This document shows, one piece after another, positions 24,169 to 36,034 of a stretch of DNA of 64,000 bases. The stretch comes from Voacanga thouarsii (lineage: Eukaryota; Streptophyta; Magnoliopsida; Gentianales; Apocynaceae). Made by a program: the position numbers and the translations under genes. The stretch lies in assembly GCA_026120185.1 (NCBI GenBank), contig JANUWF010001184.1, forward strand, positions 62,001-126,000. Direction: 5' to 3'. The first letter of the stretch is position 1, and each line of letters opens with the position of its first letter. The notes beneath the pieces were generated by a model that was given only the letters and a program-made list of their open reading frames with translations, did not search any database and was not told the DNA's origin.

Positions 24169-24507
24169 TGTTGGGGTATCTCAGGCTCGTATCCTATACG
24201 GCACAGTGGAAAATAAAAGAAAATATCATCTCAGGACCCCTCTATGTATGGAAAACAAGACATAATGATAATAAAGGTACGGGCTTTTACCTTTGGGTGA
24301 TCGTCCGAAGAACTAAATTGATCTTCTTCAAGTCGAGGCACGATTCAACAATCCTCTTATGCAAACTCCTCGAGAGTTGGACGTCTAACCACTATAATCA
24401 CAGTGTGTGATTATCTCTAACAGTAATCCACACAGAGGAATACTGAAGCACCAAAATTTCATGTGCTAGCAGAAAAAGATGGCGGCTAGGGCTGTTTTAT
24501 TTTTTAG

Positions 24508-24546
<39 letters not shown>

Positions 24547-24861
24547 AGAAGAAGAAGAAGAAGAAGATGAAGAAGAAGACGACGACGTTCTGTTTTGTGG
24601 CTCCTATTTTCGTGTGAATCACCCTTGGATTAGGGTTTCAGGCATTTCTAATATATGTTCCAAACTCCACTGAAAATTTGAAATTCTAAAACAATTAGAA
24701 TTTCCTAATTTAAATTAGAAACATCAAGTTCCCACAATTACAACTTGGACCACAAATTATAACTAATTATACTTTGTCCACAACAATTTCTCATTCTCAC
24801 AATTTACCCCACTATGTTATCAAATAACACATAGAGTATATAATTCTCTATAGTGTGTGAC
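24169..24861 (-). repeat. Angela-like LTR segment (copy B)
   Basis: Duplicate of 13626-14322 with a (GA)n tract at 24514-24543. Ends with GTGAC at the Tat LTR boundary. Confidence 0.83.
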
Positions 24862-26399
24862 TGATGTATCCGAACTTGGGTGTAAAAATCATACAAAAAC
24901 TAAGCACATTCCTAATCAAGTTTAAATTAAAATGTTCAACCCAAATCACGCATACGAGCAAGCGTACTCATCATTAACTAAGCATAGAGTTCAAATGAGT
25001 GTCGATCCTCCAGGAACAAGTAGACATTAATCACCTTTCTTCCATTATTTAACCGACTCGATAAAGCGAAAAACAAATTAAAAAAATAAAATAAAAATAA
25101 AAATAAAAGTATATACATGTCAAGGATGGAGAAGTATGTAACTTAAACCATATGTGTAGACAAACATGATCTTAAAGAACTCAACCATTATCATAACTAA
25201 TTATTTCCTTGGCATCATGAAGGATTAAGATAGACTCACTTCTTTTTCAATCCATGAATTGCTATGTTCTAGGTAACTTAGTATCACATATTCTGTCTTA
25301 ACCAGTCTTACCCAAAAGATGCATTAAACACAATCATTGATTAAAATTTCCATATTCTGGCAAACTTAAAATATGAAACTAACCAATGAATCCATATTCT
25401 AGCAAACATCAATTGAACCATTAATTATGAGTTCTTAGCAATTAACCCCATTTTCAAATAAGTTAAAAGACAACAAATATGAAACTAATGAATTGAAACC
25501 TCCATCAACCCCTTTCAAGTAAGTCAATAGAAAGTAACAATCAACCAATCTCGTAATAAGCACAAGTAATTAAATACCAAGGATAACAATAAATTAATCA
25601 AAAGATCAAATATCTCTAAATATTATGAATCTCTAAAACAATGTTAAATTACAATAAAACAATTAACATATCATTGTTCAAGAAAAAGAAAACAAAGTAA
25701 AAGAAAGCACTCATAGACAAGTCTCATTCTTCTTTCTTTGAAGACCTTCTTGCACAACCCTCCTTGAATTGAAGAATTCCTCCTTTGATTGAGAGATTTT
25801 CTGTGATGATCAATGAATTCCCCTCATTTTTCCCTTGTGTTTTTCATATATTTATAGGCTTAGAAAGTGCCTAAACTCGTAGGTACAGTGTTCTTGGCTG
25901 AGTAGAAGTTGAAAAGTACTAAAACTCCACAGATTACCAAAAATGGAGTAGAAAAATCACAGCACTTCCTTAGCTTCAGGGCACAGTCGGCGCCGCCTTA
26001 CCTCTTGGAGCCGGCGCCGGTTGTGTTCTGCTTCTCTACTTGTTTGTTGATTTTTCTTCGAATTTTGCACAATGAAGACTAGAATGCAGCTGACGCTGCC
26101 TTGACTCTTGGAGCCGGCTCCGATTCCCCTCTGTTCCACTCTGTTTTAACAATTTTTCGTTGCTTCGAAGTTCATGCAATCCAGTGCATGGTCGGCGCCG
26201 GTTCTAGAGCCGTAGCCGGCGCTGCCTCTCCTCTGTTTTGCGACGTTTTCATTTCGTTTTAACCTAAAAATCTACAATGGTAGATAAAATACATTTCCAA
26301 GGGTAAAATCTCAAATATGAAGGAATATAACAAGTTATTGAACAAAATATTTTACAAAAGAACCTCAAATTATTAGGAAAAATATGACTAATTCAGCCC
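24862..26399 (-). repeat. Tat-like LTR (copy B)
   Basis: Duplicate of 14323-15862, beginning TGATGTATCC on the plus strand and ending AGCCC (26395-26399) next to the SIRE-like LTR. Carries the same three dyad cassettes (~25978-26030, ~26088-26136, ~26189-26240). Confidence 0.85.
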
Positions 26400-27741
26400 T
26401 GTTTGCCCTAAGGGCTTTCTTTTATGTTTTGATTTATGACAAACAATGATATGAACTAACATGTCAATTTATTGTGATAGGACATGATTGACCTTTGTTC
26501 TTCAAAAGTCTTCAGATAAGAATTGTTGGCGACTCCTTCATCATTGATTTCAAGAATGGAAGATCAAATGGAAAATCAAGTATAAGGAGTTATACATCAA
26601 GAAGACTTTTTATGAAGAATATTAGACTAGGAAGTGTTCATTACGGTGTATTTATTATTTCCTATGTCCTCTTATCTTTTGATTCATTTGACTTTATCTT
26701 GAACCTTGAAAGGAGATGATTTTCAAAGTTTTTAAAATTCGCAGAATTTTGGATTGTACAGTTTGAATCCAAAAGGTTCATCCAAAATCCTATAAACCGA
26801 GTTGAAAATTGTTTGTCACGGATGTGCCATTTTGAAATTAACTTTTGGATGCATCTTCGTCCAAAACCCGAGTCCAAAACTCGGATGAGTTTAAATAGAA
26901 AAATTTATAGCTGTTTTTTTTATGACCGTTGGCACTCCACTTTTTGGCTCTATAAATAGCCTTTAAAGCAAGATTACAAGTAAGATTTTTGAAACATTCA
27001 TCTTAGAAACACTATTGCTCAATATTTTCAAAAATCTCCTTTTATCTTAAGCTTCAAAGTGAGATGACTGTGTATCAAAAATAAAAGTATTTTGTAGCTT
27101 GTATCCGAGAGAATATCTGCTCAAGTAAGTGAGCTTATCTCTATTCTATTGATTTTCATATTCTCTGTTTGTAAGTGCAAGGTTGTGTGGTAAAACCAAT
27201 AGGGGTGAGCCTTGTTGTTTGTAAGTTCAAGGTTGTGGTGTAAAACCCATAGGGGTGAGCCTTGTTGTGTGTATGTTCAAGGTTGTGGTGTAAAACCCAT
27301 AGCGTGAGCCTTGTTGTGTGTATTGTCAAGGTTGTGGTGTAAAACCCATAGGGGTGAGCCTTGATGTGTTTGAGAGGTTGTGTAAAACCTAGTGTGGTGA
27401 TCCTCTCTTGTATGTGGCTGTTTCATTAAGTGATGTTAATGAAATAGGGTTGAAAATTCTTAAGTGTGAGGCGTAAGGTACTGGACGTAGATCACTGTTG
27501 ATCGAACCACTATACATCTCTTGTCTCATTTTATTTCAGTGGTTCATGCATTTTGTTTTTATGATCTTTCACTATCTAAATCTGAATATACATCTACGAG
27601 TACTTGGATAGCTTTCTATGCATCTATAAGGTCAGTCCAAGTATCTTGGTGATCATCTTTGTTCAGCATTTTACACAATCGGAAAAAGTTATTTTTGCTT
27701 GCCAAAAACCTTATTCACCCCCCCTCCCTCTAAATTTTTTA
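26400..27741 (+). repeat. SIRE-like 5' LTR, copy B
   Basis: TGTTTGCCCTAAGGG start; the end is decayed to TA at 27740-27741. TATA box CTATAAATAG at 26950-26959, minisatellite of four units at 27173-27400. This copy lies directly upstream of the complete gag and pol. Confidence 0.88.
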
Positions 27742-27743
27742 TT

Positions 27744-27754
27744 TGGTATCAGAG
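27744..27754 (+). promoter_or_regulatory. SIRE-like primer-binding site, copy B
   Basis: TGGTATCAGAG two bases after the LTR; Met-tRNA type. Confidence 0.87.
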
Positions 27755-27786
27755 ATAGGTCTACATATTCTTGGTTTAACAGCCTT

Positions 27787-29721
27787 GTAGAAAAGATCTT
27801 AATTGGAAGTTCATCTTCTCTTCCATATGTTGAAGGGTCTTCAGCAAATCGTCCACCTTTGTTTAACGGAAGCAACTATACTTTCTAGAAAAATAGAATA
27901 AAGATTTATGTGTGTTCTATTAACATCGAGTTATGGAGTTTAACATAGAATGGTCCTTTTATTCCATCAAAGATGATTGATGGCATAAAAATACCTAAAC
28001 AGAATAGTGAGTTTAGTGTGGAAGATAATGCAAAAATGACTCTAAACTTTCAAGTTATAAATATTTTGTGTTGTGCTCTAGATGCGACTGAATACAACTG
28101 TGTTAGTGGTTGTGATTCAGCTGATGATATGTCGAGATTGCTAAAAGTCACCCATGAGGGGACTAATCAAGTCAAAGAATCAAAACTATGGCTTCTTATT
28201 CATGATTATGAATTATTTACTATGAAGCCAAATGAAAGTATCACTGACATGTTCACAAGATTTACCAATATCTCATATCGTCTGAAAGCTTACGGAAAGG
28301 TTTATTCCCTTGGGGAACAAAACCAAAAAATTCTTAATGCTTTACCAAAAAGCTGGCAACCTAAAACTCTTATTGTAGAAGAATCCAAGGATTTAAAATC
28401 CTTACCTGCTGAAAAGTTAATAGGATCTCTTTTAACTCATGAAATGAAGCTTAAAAGGTTTCGTGAGTCTGATGATCATGATAAAGGCAGAAAAGGGATT
28501 GCTCTAAAAGCTGCAAGTGAAGATGGAGAAACAAGCTCTTCAGAAAGTAGTGAAGGCATGGAAATGGACGGTGATGACTTAGCAATGATAGCAAAGAAAT
28601 TCAGAAGGATGTTCAAGGGAAACTACAAACGAGGAAGGAAGCTTATACGAAAGAAAGGACAAACCTTCAGCTTCAAACCTCAATGCTTTGAATGTAAAAG
28701 CATGGATCACTTTATTGCAGACTGTCCGGTTGCAAAAGGAAAGGAAGGAAAAGTGTCTAAGAAGAGGAAAGACCTAAAGGTCAAGAAAGGTAAAGGAATG
28801 ATAGGAGCTTGGGACTTAAATGAAGAATCTGGAGATGAAGAATCTGAGGAAGAAACTGCTAATATTTGCTTCATGACTTTGGAAAATGAGGTAAACTTTT
28901 CAACATCAGAATGCATGTCTATTTCGCATACCTCTATGACTGAAAAGCATGTTGATCCTAATGAATTGTTATGTGATATGTTTCATGAATTAAAAAAACT
29001 GTCCAAAGAAAATAAAGATTTAAAGTTGAAAGTAAATTATCTGATGAAAGAAAATAAAGCTGTGTTAAATAACTTCAAGATATCTCTTGAAGCTCATACA
29101 TGTGCTACAATTGAAAAAGATGTGATCATGACAGCATTGCATCATGCATCTCTGGAAAATAGAAATCTGTGTGATAAAATTCGAATTCTTGAATGCACAG
29201 TTAGCACCTTCAATGATATGAAAATTAGAGTAAATGATCTTACCAATTGCATTGAAAAATTTACAAATGGCAAAAGCAATATGGAAAAACTTCTCGGAAC
29301 TCAACATCATTTTGGTAATCGAAGTGGATTAGGATATAACCATGAGGATAATGACAAAACTTGCATGCCCAGATTTGTTTATGCTGGAAATCGAAGTGGC
29401 TTAGAATACAAACATGAGGATAAAGACAAAACTTGCATGCCCAGATTTGGCTTAGCGGAAAATCAGAGTAACTTAGGATATGAACATAAGAATAATTACA
29501 AAAAGAACAAGTTTCAGCATGCTAAACCTACTTCTTCTCACAACACATACAAGGCATGCACGTATTGTGAGAAACCTGGACATATAGTTTCAAGATGTCT
29601 TGTTAAAAGAAAAGTGGAATCCGGTGGAGCTACTTTCTGGAAAATCAAAGAAAATGTTACTAACCTTCATGGACCCAAGAAAGTGTGGGTACCAAAAATC
29701 ATCTCTTCTTCTCATGTATAG
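27787..29721 (+). pseudogene. SIRE-like gag, near-complete, 5' end broken
   Basis: Structural capsid/nucleocapsid protein. The start codon seen in copy A (17213) is lost here, and stops at ~27886 and ~27946 interrupt the N-terminus. The open frame 27973-29721 (582 residues) covers the capsid region, a serine/acidic stretch (SSSESSEGMEMDGDD), a basic stretch, zinc knuckle 1 (CFECKSMDHFIADC, residues ~238-251), a lysine-rich coiled-coil-like segment, three tandem NRSGLGY-HEDNDKTCMPRF-like repeats (~29314-29500) and zinc knuckle 2 (CTYCEKPGHIVSRC, ~29550). Two knuckles separated by a long helical region is usual for SIRE-like gag. It ends at TAG 29719-29721, in the same frame as pol. Confidence 0.9.
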
Positions 29722-32700
29722 GCACGGTCTTTAAGCTTTACCAAGTGGTTCTTGGACAGCGGTTGTTCAAGACATATGACTGGAAATGCAGCATTGTTAG
29801 AAGATATTCAGACAACAAATGAAGGATTTGTTATATTTGGAGACAAGAAGAAAGGAAAGATTCTCGGCATTGGTAACATTGGTAAAGGTTCCTTAACATT
29901 TATAAAGCAAGTCTTACTTATTGATGATCTAAAATATAATCTACTCAGCATTAGCCAACTTTGTGACAATGGTTGCAAAGTTATTTTTGAAAAAGATTCT
30001 TGCTCTATACTTGACAGTGAAAATCTTGAAACCATCTTTACTGCCAAACGCATGGGAAATGTATATGTGTTTTATCTCAATGACCTTGTAGCTAATGGAG
30101 TTAGGTGCCTATCCGTTCATGACAATGATGGTTATCTTTGGCATAGAAGATTAGGTCATGTATCCTTTGATTTGTTAAACAAACTGTCCTCAAAAGAACT
30201 TGTTAGGGGGCTTCCAAAAATGAAATTTGATAAACACAAAATCTGTGATGCATGTCAATTTGGAAAGCAAATCAAAACCTCTTTTAAACCAAAGAAAATG
30301 ATTTCTACCTCAAAACCTCTTGAATTAGTTCATATGGATTTATTTGGACCTATGAGAACTGCTAGTCTTGGAGGTAAAAAATATGCATATGTAATTGTTG
30401 ATGATTTTTCTAGATTCACCTGGACATTATTTCTTGGACAAAAAGATGAAGCCTTTACTGAATTTTCAAAACTGATTAAGCGCGTCCAAAACTCGATTGG
30501 ATGCAAACTGATTTCTATTAGAAGTGATAATGGAAAAGAATTTTGTAACAGCGACTTTACTCACTTCTGTGATGAAAATGGAGTCTTTCATAATTTTTCA
30601 GCAGTTAAAACTCCTCAACAGAATGGTGTTGTTGAAAGGAAAAATCGGACCTTGCAAGAAATGGCTAGATCAATGCTTTGTGAAAATGTTCTTCCAAAAT
30701 ACTTTTGGGCGGAAGCTGTTAACACAGCATGCTATACAATAAACCGAGTTATGTTAAGACCATTTTTAAGAAAAACTCCTTTTGAACTTATGTTTGACAA
30801 AACTCCTTCTATCTCTTATTTTAAAGTTTTTGGATGCAAATGTTTTGTTCTAAATACAAGAGATAATCTTGGAAAATTTGATAGCAAGTCCGATGAGGCT
30901 ATATTTCTTGGATATTCTTCCAACAAGAAAGCTTATAGAGTATACAATAAAAGAACTCTTTGTGTGGAAGAATCTGTGCATGTTGTATTTGATGAATCTA
31001 ACATTTATACTTCAAAAAGAGATGACGATGATGTAGGTAATTCAAATGAAGTTAAGTTAGATCAGGTAAATGCTCCATCATTAGATACTCATGCAAAAGA
31101 GGAGGAAATCGAAGAATTACAGAATGAACAAGAAAAACATCAAACTGAAGATTCTGCAAATCATCAATTGCCGAAAGATTGGAAATACAAATCAGGCCAT
31201 CCAAAGGAGCAAATCATTGGAGATCCAAACCAAGGAGTTAAAACTCGACGGTATTTTATCGACAACTTTGCTCTTCTTTCAAATATTGAACCTAACAGCA
31301 TTGATATTGCATTACATGATGAATTTTGGATTATCGCCATGCAAGAAGAGTTGAATCAATTCGAAAGAAATCAGGTTTGGAAACTTTTTCCTAGACCGCA
31401 CGATCATCCTGTTATTGGAACAAAATGGGTTTTAGAAATAAACTTGATGAAAATGGGGCTGTAATTAGAAAAAAATCTAGATTAGTAGCTCAAGGATTTA
31501 ATCAAGAGGAAGGCATTGACTATGATGAAACATTTGCTCCTGTTGCTAGACTAGAATCTATTCGAATGTTACTTGCCTTTGCATTATTTAAAAATTTTAT
31601 GCTCTATCAAATGGATGTCAAAAGTGCTTTCCTAAATGGCTTTATTGAAGAAGAAGTGTACGTTGAACAGCCACCTGGTTTTTCTCATGAGCTCTTTCCA
31701 AATCATGTTTTCAAATTATCTAAAACTCTTTATGGATTGAAGCAAGCTCCTAGAGCTTGGTATGAAAGGCTTAGTGGTTTTCTAATCTCAAAAGGATTTT
31801 CTAGAGGCTTAATTGATAATACATTGATCATCAAATCTAATTGCCCTAGTGATTTACTAATTGTCCAAATCTATGTTGATGATATTATTTTTAGCACTAC
31901 TAATGACTCTTTATGCAAGATGTTTGCTAAAACTATGCAGCAAGAATTTGAAATTAGTATAATGGGAGAATTGAACTTCTTTCTCGGACTGCAAATTAAA
32001 CAAACTAAAGATGGAATCTACATTAACCAAGCAAAGTATGCCAAAGAGTTGCTCAAAAGGTTTGGAATGAATGAAGCAAAAGAAATCAGCACACCCATGG
32101 GTACATCCATAAAACTTGACCAAGATGAAAAGGGTAAGAAGGTAGATGAACAAAAATATAGAGGTATAATTGGAAGTCTACTATATCTTACTACTAGTCG
32201 ACCAGATATCATGTTCTCAGTATGTCTTTAGGCTCGATTTCAATCTTGTTCGAAGGAATCTCATTTGAGTGCAGTCAAACGCATACTTCGATATCTTATT
32301 GGAACGTATGATTATAGATTATGGTATCCACATACTAACACATTTGATCTTATAGGATATACTGATGCAGATTATACAGGGTGTAAAGTTGAAAGAAAAA
32401 GTACTAGTAGCCATTGTCAATTTCTTGGACACTCACTGGTATCATGGCACAATAAAAAACAAGCATGCGTTTCATTATCCACCACTGAGGTTGAATATAT
32501 TGCAGCAGGAAGTTGTTGTGCTCAAATCGTATGGATGAAGAATACTCTGCAAGATTTCAATTTAAATTTTAATTGTGTACCTATAATGTGTGATAATACA
32601 AGTGCTATCAATCTAACAAAAAAAAAAAAAAACCCAGTGCAGCATTCGAGAACAAAGCACATTGAAGTTAAACATCACTTCATCCTAGATCACGTACTCA

Positions 32701-32822
32701 AAGGAGATGTGTGTGTTGAATATATCTCAACGGATGAACATCTTGCAGATATCTTTACTAAACCTCTAGCTGAAGTCAGATTCAACAATTTGAGAAGAGG
32801 TTTGGGCATTACAAGAATTTGA
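29722..32822 (+). pseudogene. SIRE-like Copia pol: protease, integrase, RT, RNase H
   Basis: In frame with gag after the TAG. Order: protease (WFLDSGCSRHMTG, ~29742), GAG-pre-integrase H-H-C-C region (LWHRRLGHVSF ... CDACQFGK, ~30137-30265), integrase core with D (HMDLFGPM, ~30333), D (RSDNGKEF, ~30520) and E (PQQNGVVERKNRT, ~30613), RT with YVDD (~31872) and [11 protein letters not shown] (~31613), RNase H (YTDADYTG ~32359; STTEVEYIAA ~32481; TKHIEVKHHF ~32657), stop at 32820-32822. Breaks: a one-base shift near 31436 and a TAG at 32229-32231 that looks like CAG decay. An A-run at 32619-32633 adds extra lysine codons in the RNase H region without changing frame. Best-preserved pol in the window, but not intact. 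Confidence 0.93.
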
Positions 32823-33257
32823 TAACTAATCTTTTTGTGTAAGGTCTTCTTGTGCAGGAATTGTGAAGAAAAAGATTTTGGAAACACAACTCTACATCTA
32901 AAATATCTTGTTCCTGTTTTGGACGAAGTGCTGGAATCCAATTTCTACATCCAAAATGCATTTCAGGGAAACACTCTTTTGGATATTGATTTCGGATCTT
33001 GTCTTGTTCCAAAATCAATGGTTAATATTCCTTTATTCCAAATTCCGAGTTTCAAAAAATTAGTTTGTGCGTTTTTCAAAACATCTCAGAAACACTTATG
33101 TTTTCAAGGCATTTTGTTCTCTCATTCTTCTAGACATTCAAGGCTATCTAATTTTCTCTTTCTCGAAACTCTTGAAACCATCATTCCTCTAAAACAACTT
33201 CTCCGTGTTCTTTCTTTTTGAGAACCCAAAAAGCCCTGAAAAAGCTTGAATCTTTCA

Positions 33258-34732
33258 ATGGCAAAAACTAAATCTTCTATTCCAAAACTGAAAAAGGAGC
33301 AAAAACCAACTTAGATGAAACAGAAAAAGGTTTTGGGTTCAAAAGGCAAAGCCAAAGAAGCCTCTCTGCAGCCTCACTTCTCGGCTTCTCACTATGATTC
33401 ATCTGAATCATCTTCCGAACAACCAAGTTCTGCAAACCAGGTACTCTGATTTCTTGACTCTAAATGCAAATCTGAGTACAATGATTGGGTTTCAAGAAAC
33501 GGAATTGTGATCTCTGGCTATCGGGTTAATCATTCTGCCTTCTTAAATCTGTCTAATATTCTAGACATATTTGATCACATTGGGTGGGGAAGTTTGTTGT
33601 TAGTTGATGAGAAAATATATACTCATTTGGTTTGGGAATTCTATGCTAATTTGAGAAAAGGAAAGTTGGAAGAAACTGAGGGAGGCTTTATGATTACATG
33701 GTATTATCTAGAGTTAAGGGCAGAGAAATAGAATTTGATCATATGCTGCTTAACAGAATTTGTGATGTTAAAGATGTCGGCCTTTAGTACTTTGAGATGA
33801 ATAAATTTCCTGAGGGGAAAGAAATTTTTTATCTGAAAATTTTTGAAAAATTATTCACTGGAGGGAAAAGCTTTGAAAGTTCTGGAAATAGAAATTCAAA
33901 ATGGCTGAATGGGACGGGTAGAATCTTGCACCACATGGTATCAACCATGATTGTTCCTAGTTCTGGTCATAAAACTTCTATCAGTATTCTACAAATGGTG
34001 GTAATGCTTGGGTTGGTTGAACAGAGGCAGATAAATTTTGGTTTTTTAGCCATAAAGCTTATGTTGCAATCTCGTAACACCTCAAGCAAAGCTCTTCCTT
34101 TTGGAAATCTATTGACAAAAGTCTTTCAGTTTTTTAAAGTTGATTTAAATTCTATTCCATGTGATCCCTCAAAAACAAATGTCTACAGCTATGACTCTTT
34201 TGAAAAGATGGGATATGTCAGGGAAGGAAATTCATGGAAATTGTTAAGAGAATCTACTGGAAAAGAGAATGAAAACTTGATAAAGATCAAGGAAGAAGAT
34301 AAGTCAGGAACCAAAAGAAAGATTGATGAGGAAGGAACTGTTCCGGACTCCGGTCTATCTAAGAATATTCTGAGTGCAATCACTTCTTTTGCAGAGAAGT
34401 TGGAATCTCTTAGCTCAAAAATCAAATTGTTAGGAAACACACTATCTGTCATTCAGCAATCTGCTAAAACTTCTGAACATGAAAAAGCTGAAGATAAATC
34501 TGAACTGCCTGTGGACAAAAAGGATTCCTTTCCTGAACCTTCTCCTACAACTTCTCCTGAAACATCTCTTCCACCTTCTCCCGTTCAGAAAACAGAAACT
34601 CCTTCTCCTTCTCCCAAACCCAAAGGAAAAAGGCAAAAACATGTAGTTGTGAAGCGAAAATCTAGCAGGATTGTTGGTCAGTTTTCCAAGAAAGGTGCTG
34701 GAGCAAAATCTGAGACAATCAATATTGGATAA
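33258..34732 (+). pseudogene. Extra 3' ORF of the SIRE-like element (env-like position)
   Basis: Candidate ATG at 33258 (MAKTKSSIPKLKKEQ). Stops at 33312-33314 and ~33449 and a frameshift near 33700 split it; the longest open part is 33797-34732 (311 residues). The middle contains DEKIYTHLVWEFYANLRKG, which resembles the domain called putative plant transposon protein found in plant retrotransposon extra ORFs (family knowledge, from memory). The C-terminus is proline/serine-rich, then lysine-rich (KRQKHVVVKRKSSR). SIRE elements carry an ORF here that has been described as envelope-like. I see no clear signal peptide or membrane segment, so a nucleic-acid-binding or accessory role is as plausible. 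Confidence 0.7.
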
Positions 34733-36034
34733 ACTGTTTTCTGGGATCGCAACTGGGATGATGAACAATTTATTTTCTGCACTCCATTGAACAATTTATT
34801 TTCCACCATTTATATTCCTATCTTTGGATAATTACTGATGTTTATTTTTAAGCTTAATTATCTATCTACTAATTGTTGCTTATTTCTCCGTTTGCTATGC
34901 CTCTTTTTGATTGATGATAAAGGGGGAGAAATAGGAATGTCATAGACTGTTATGATATTAGCTGGTGCAGTAAGAATTATGGGGAAATTTTAAGGATTAT
35001 CTGATGATTTATGGGGAGAAATTGAAATATTATGAAATGTTATATTATTAACCCAATAAGAATATTATGGGATTGTCTGATGATCTATGACAGGGGGAGA
35101 ATGAAATATGTTAATCTGAAGACAATGTTGTCTACATATGTTGGCCCGAAAATTTTATAATCTGCTGTGACAATATTAAATGCTAATCTGTGAAAATTCT
35201 GCTGTGAAAATGTTGAATGATAGTCTGTGAAAATACTGTTGTGAAAATGTTCAATGTTGATCTGAGATAATATTATTATCTGCATGACTGTCAACATGAT
35301 GCTGTTGGCATTCACCAGGAAGAAGGAAATATGCTAGTCTGAAAATGTTATGGGTTCTGCATAATAATCTTATATGAAACTGATGAACTGAATTTGAATT
35401 GTTAATGCAGATTTTTTTTTTTTTTGACATGCGAAGTAACTGCTGAAACTGTTCTAAAACTGAAACTGTTGTTGAATAGTTACAAAATTTCATGAAAATT
35501 GCATAAACTGTTATGAGTTGCATAAATTACTTCTGGCATGAACAGTTATGCACACAGAATTTTGAATGATGATTAGATCTTTCAAATAAAATTCTGTGAT
35601 AAATTTTTATGGTGCATCGACTCAGGAGGAGTTTTGGACTCAGAAACTTCATTTCCAAAACAAATACTCTTATAAGCAGTTTTTGAAAAATGTTTTGGAC
35701 ATCCAAAAGCCGCATCAAAAAATATATTCTGAAAACACACATTCATCGAAAACTATTTTGGATACACTTTCAGGATGAATAAATCGTTACTTCTTCTATT
35801 CCCTCTTATGTTCATAATTATCACCTAAGCATATATTTAGGGGGAGCATTTTTTACATTTTATCTCTATTAAATTACGTTGAATATTTATATAGAGCTAT
35901 GATATGCTTTAAGATTATTGAAATATGTTTACTTGTAAAAACTCTATGAGGCTTGTTACACTTTTTGCTCATCATGTTATATCTATCTACATATCAAATG
36001 TGTCATGTTTGTCATCACTCAAAAATGGGGAGAT
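34733..36034 (+). other. Long 3' untranslated region of the SIRE-like element with repeated purine tracts
   Basis: No credible coding sequence. Five polypurine-like tracts: AAAGGGGGAGAAAT (~34919), ATGGGGAGAAATTG (~35010), CAGGGGGAGAATG (~35091), TTAGGGGGAGCA (~35838) and AAAAATGGGGAGAT (36021-36034). The last directly precedes the 3' LTR and is the functional candidate. A diverged short tandem repeat (TCTGTGAAAAT-CTG-TGTGAAAATGTT unit) lies at ~35155-35275. Confidence 0.8.

Larger units (their letters stand above)
18510..29097 (+). repeat. Large tandem duplication, copy B
   Basis: Begins at the novel joint, where SIRE gag (to ~18508) meets Angela protease (from 18510), and ends where SIRE gag diverges from copy A after AAGCTCAT (29090-29097). 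It lacks the solo LTR of copy A, has an extra 197-bp tandem repeat in the Angela 3' LTR, and retains ~10 bp at ~19272 that copy A has lost. The joint shows only a few bases of microhomology (TGTG/CTCAT), pointing to illegitimate recombination. Confidence 0.92.

Noticed and set aside
24479..24673. Open frame reading poly Arg-Glu / poly-Glu
   Set aside because: It is the (GA)n and GAA microsatellite within the Angela-like LTR copy B.
34733..35778. Short frames in the SIRE-like 3' untranslated region
   Set aside because: Short, mostly antisense, over diverged repeats and purine tracts.
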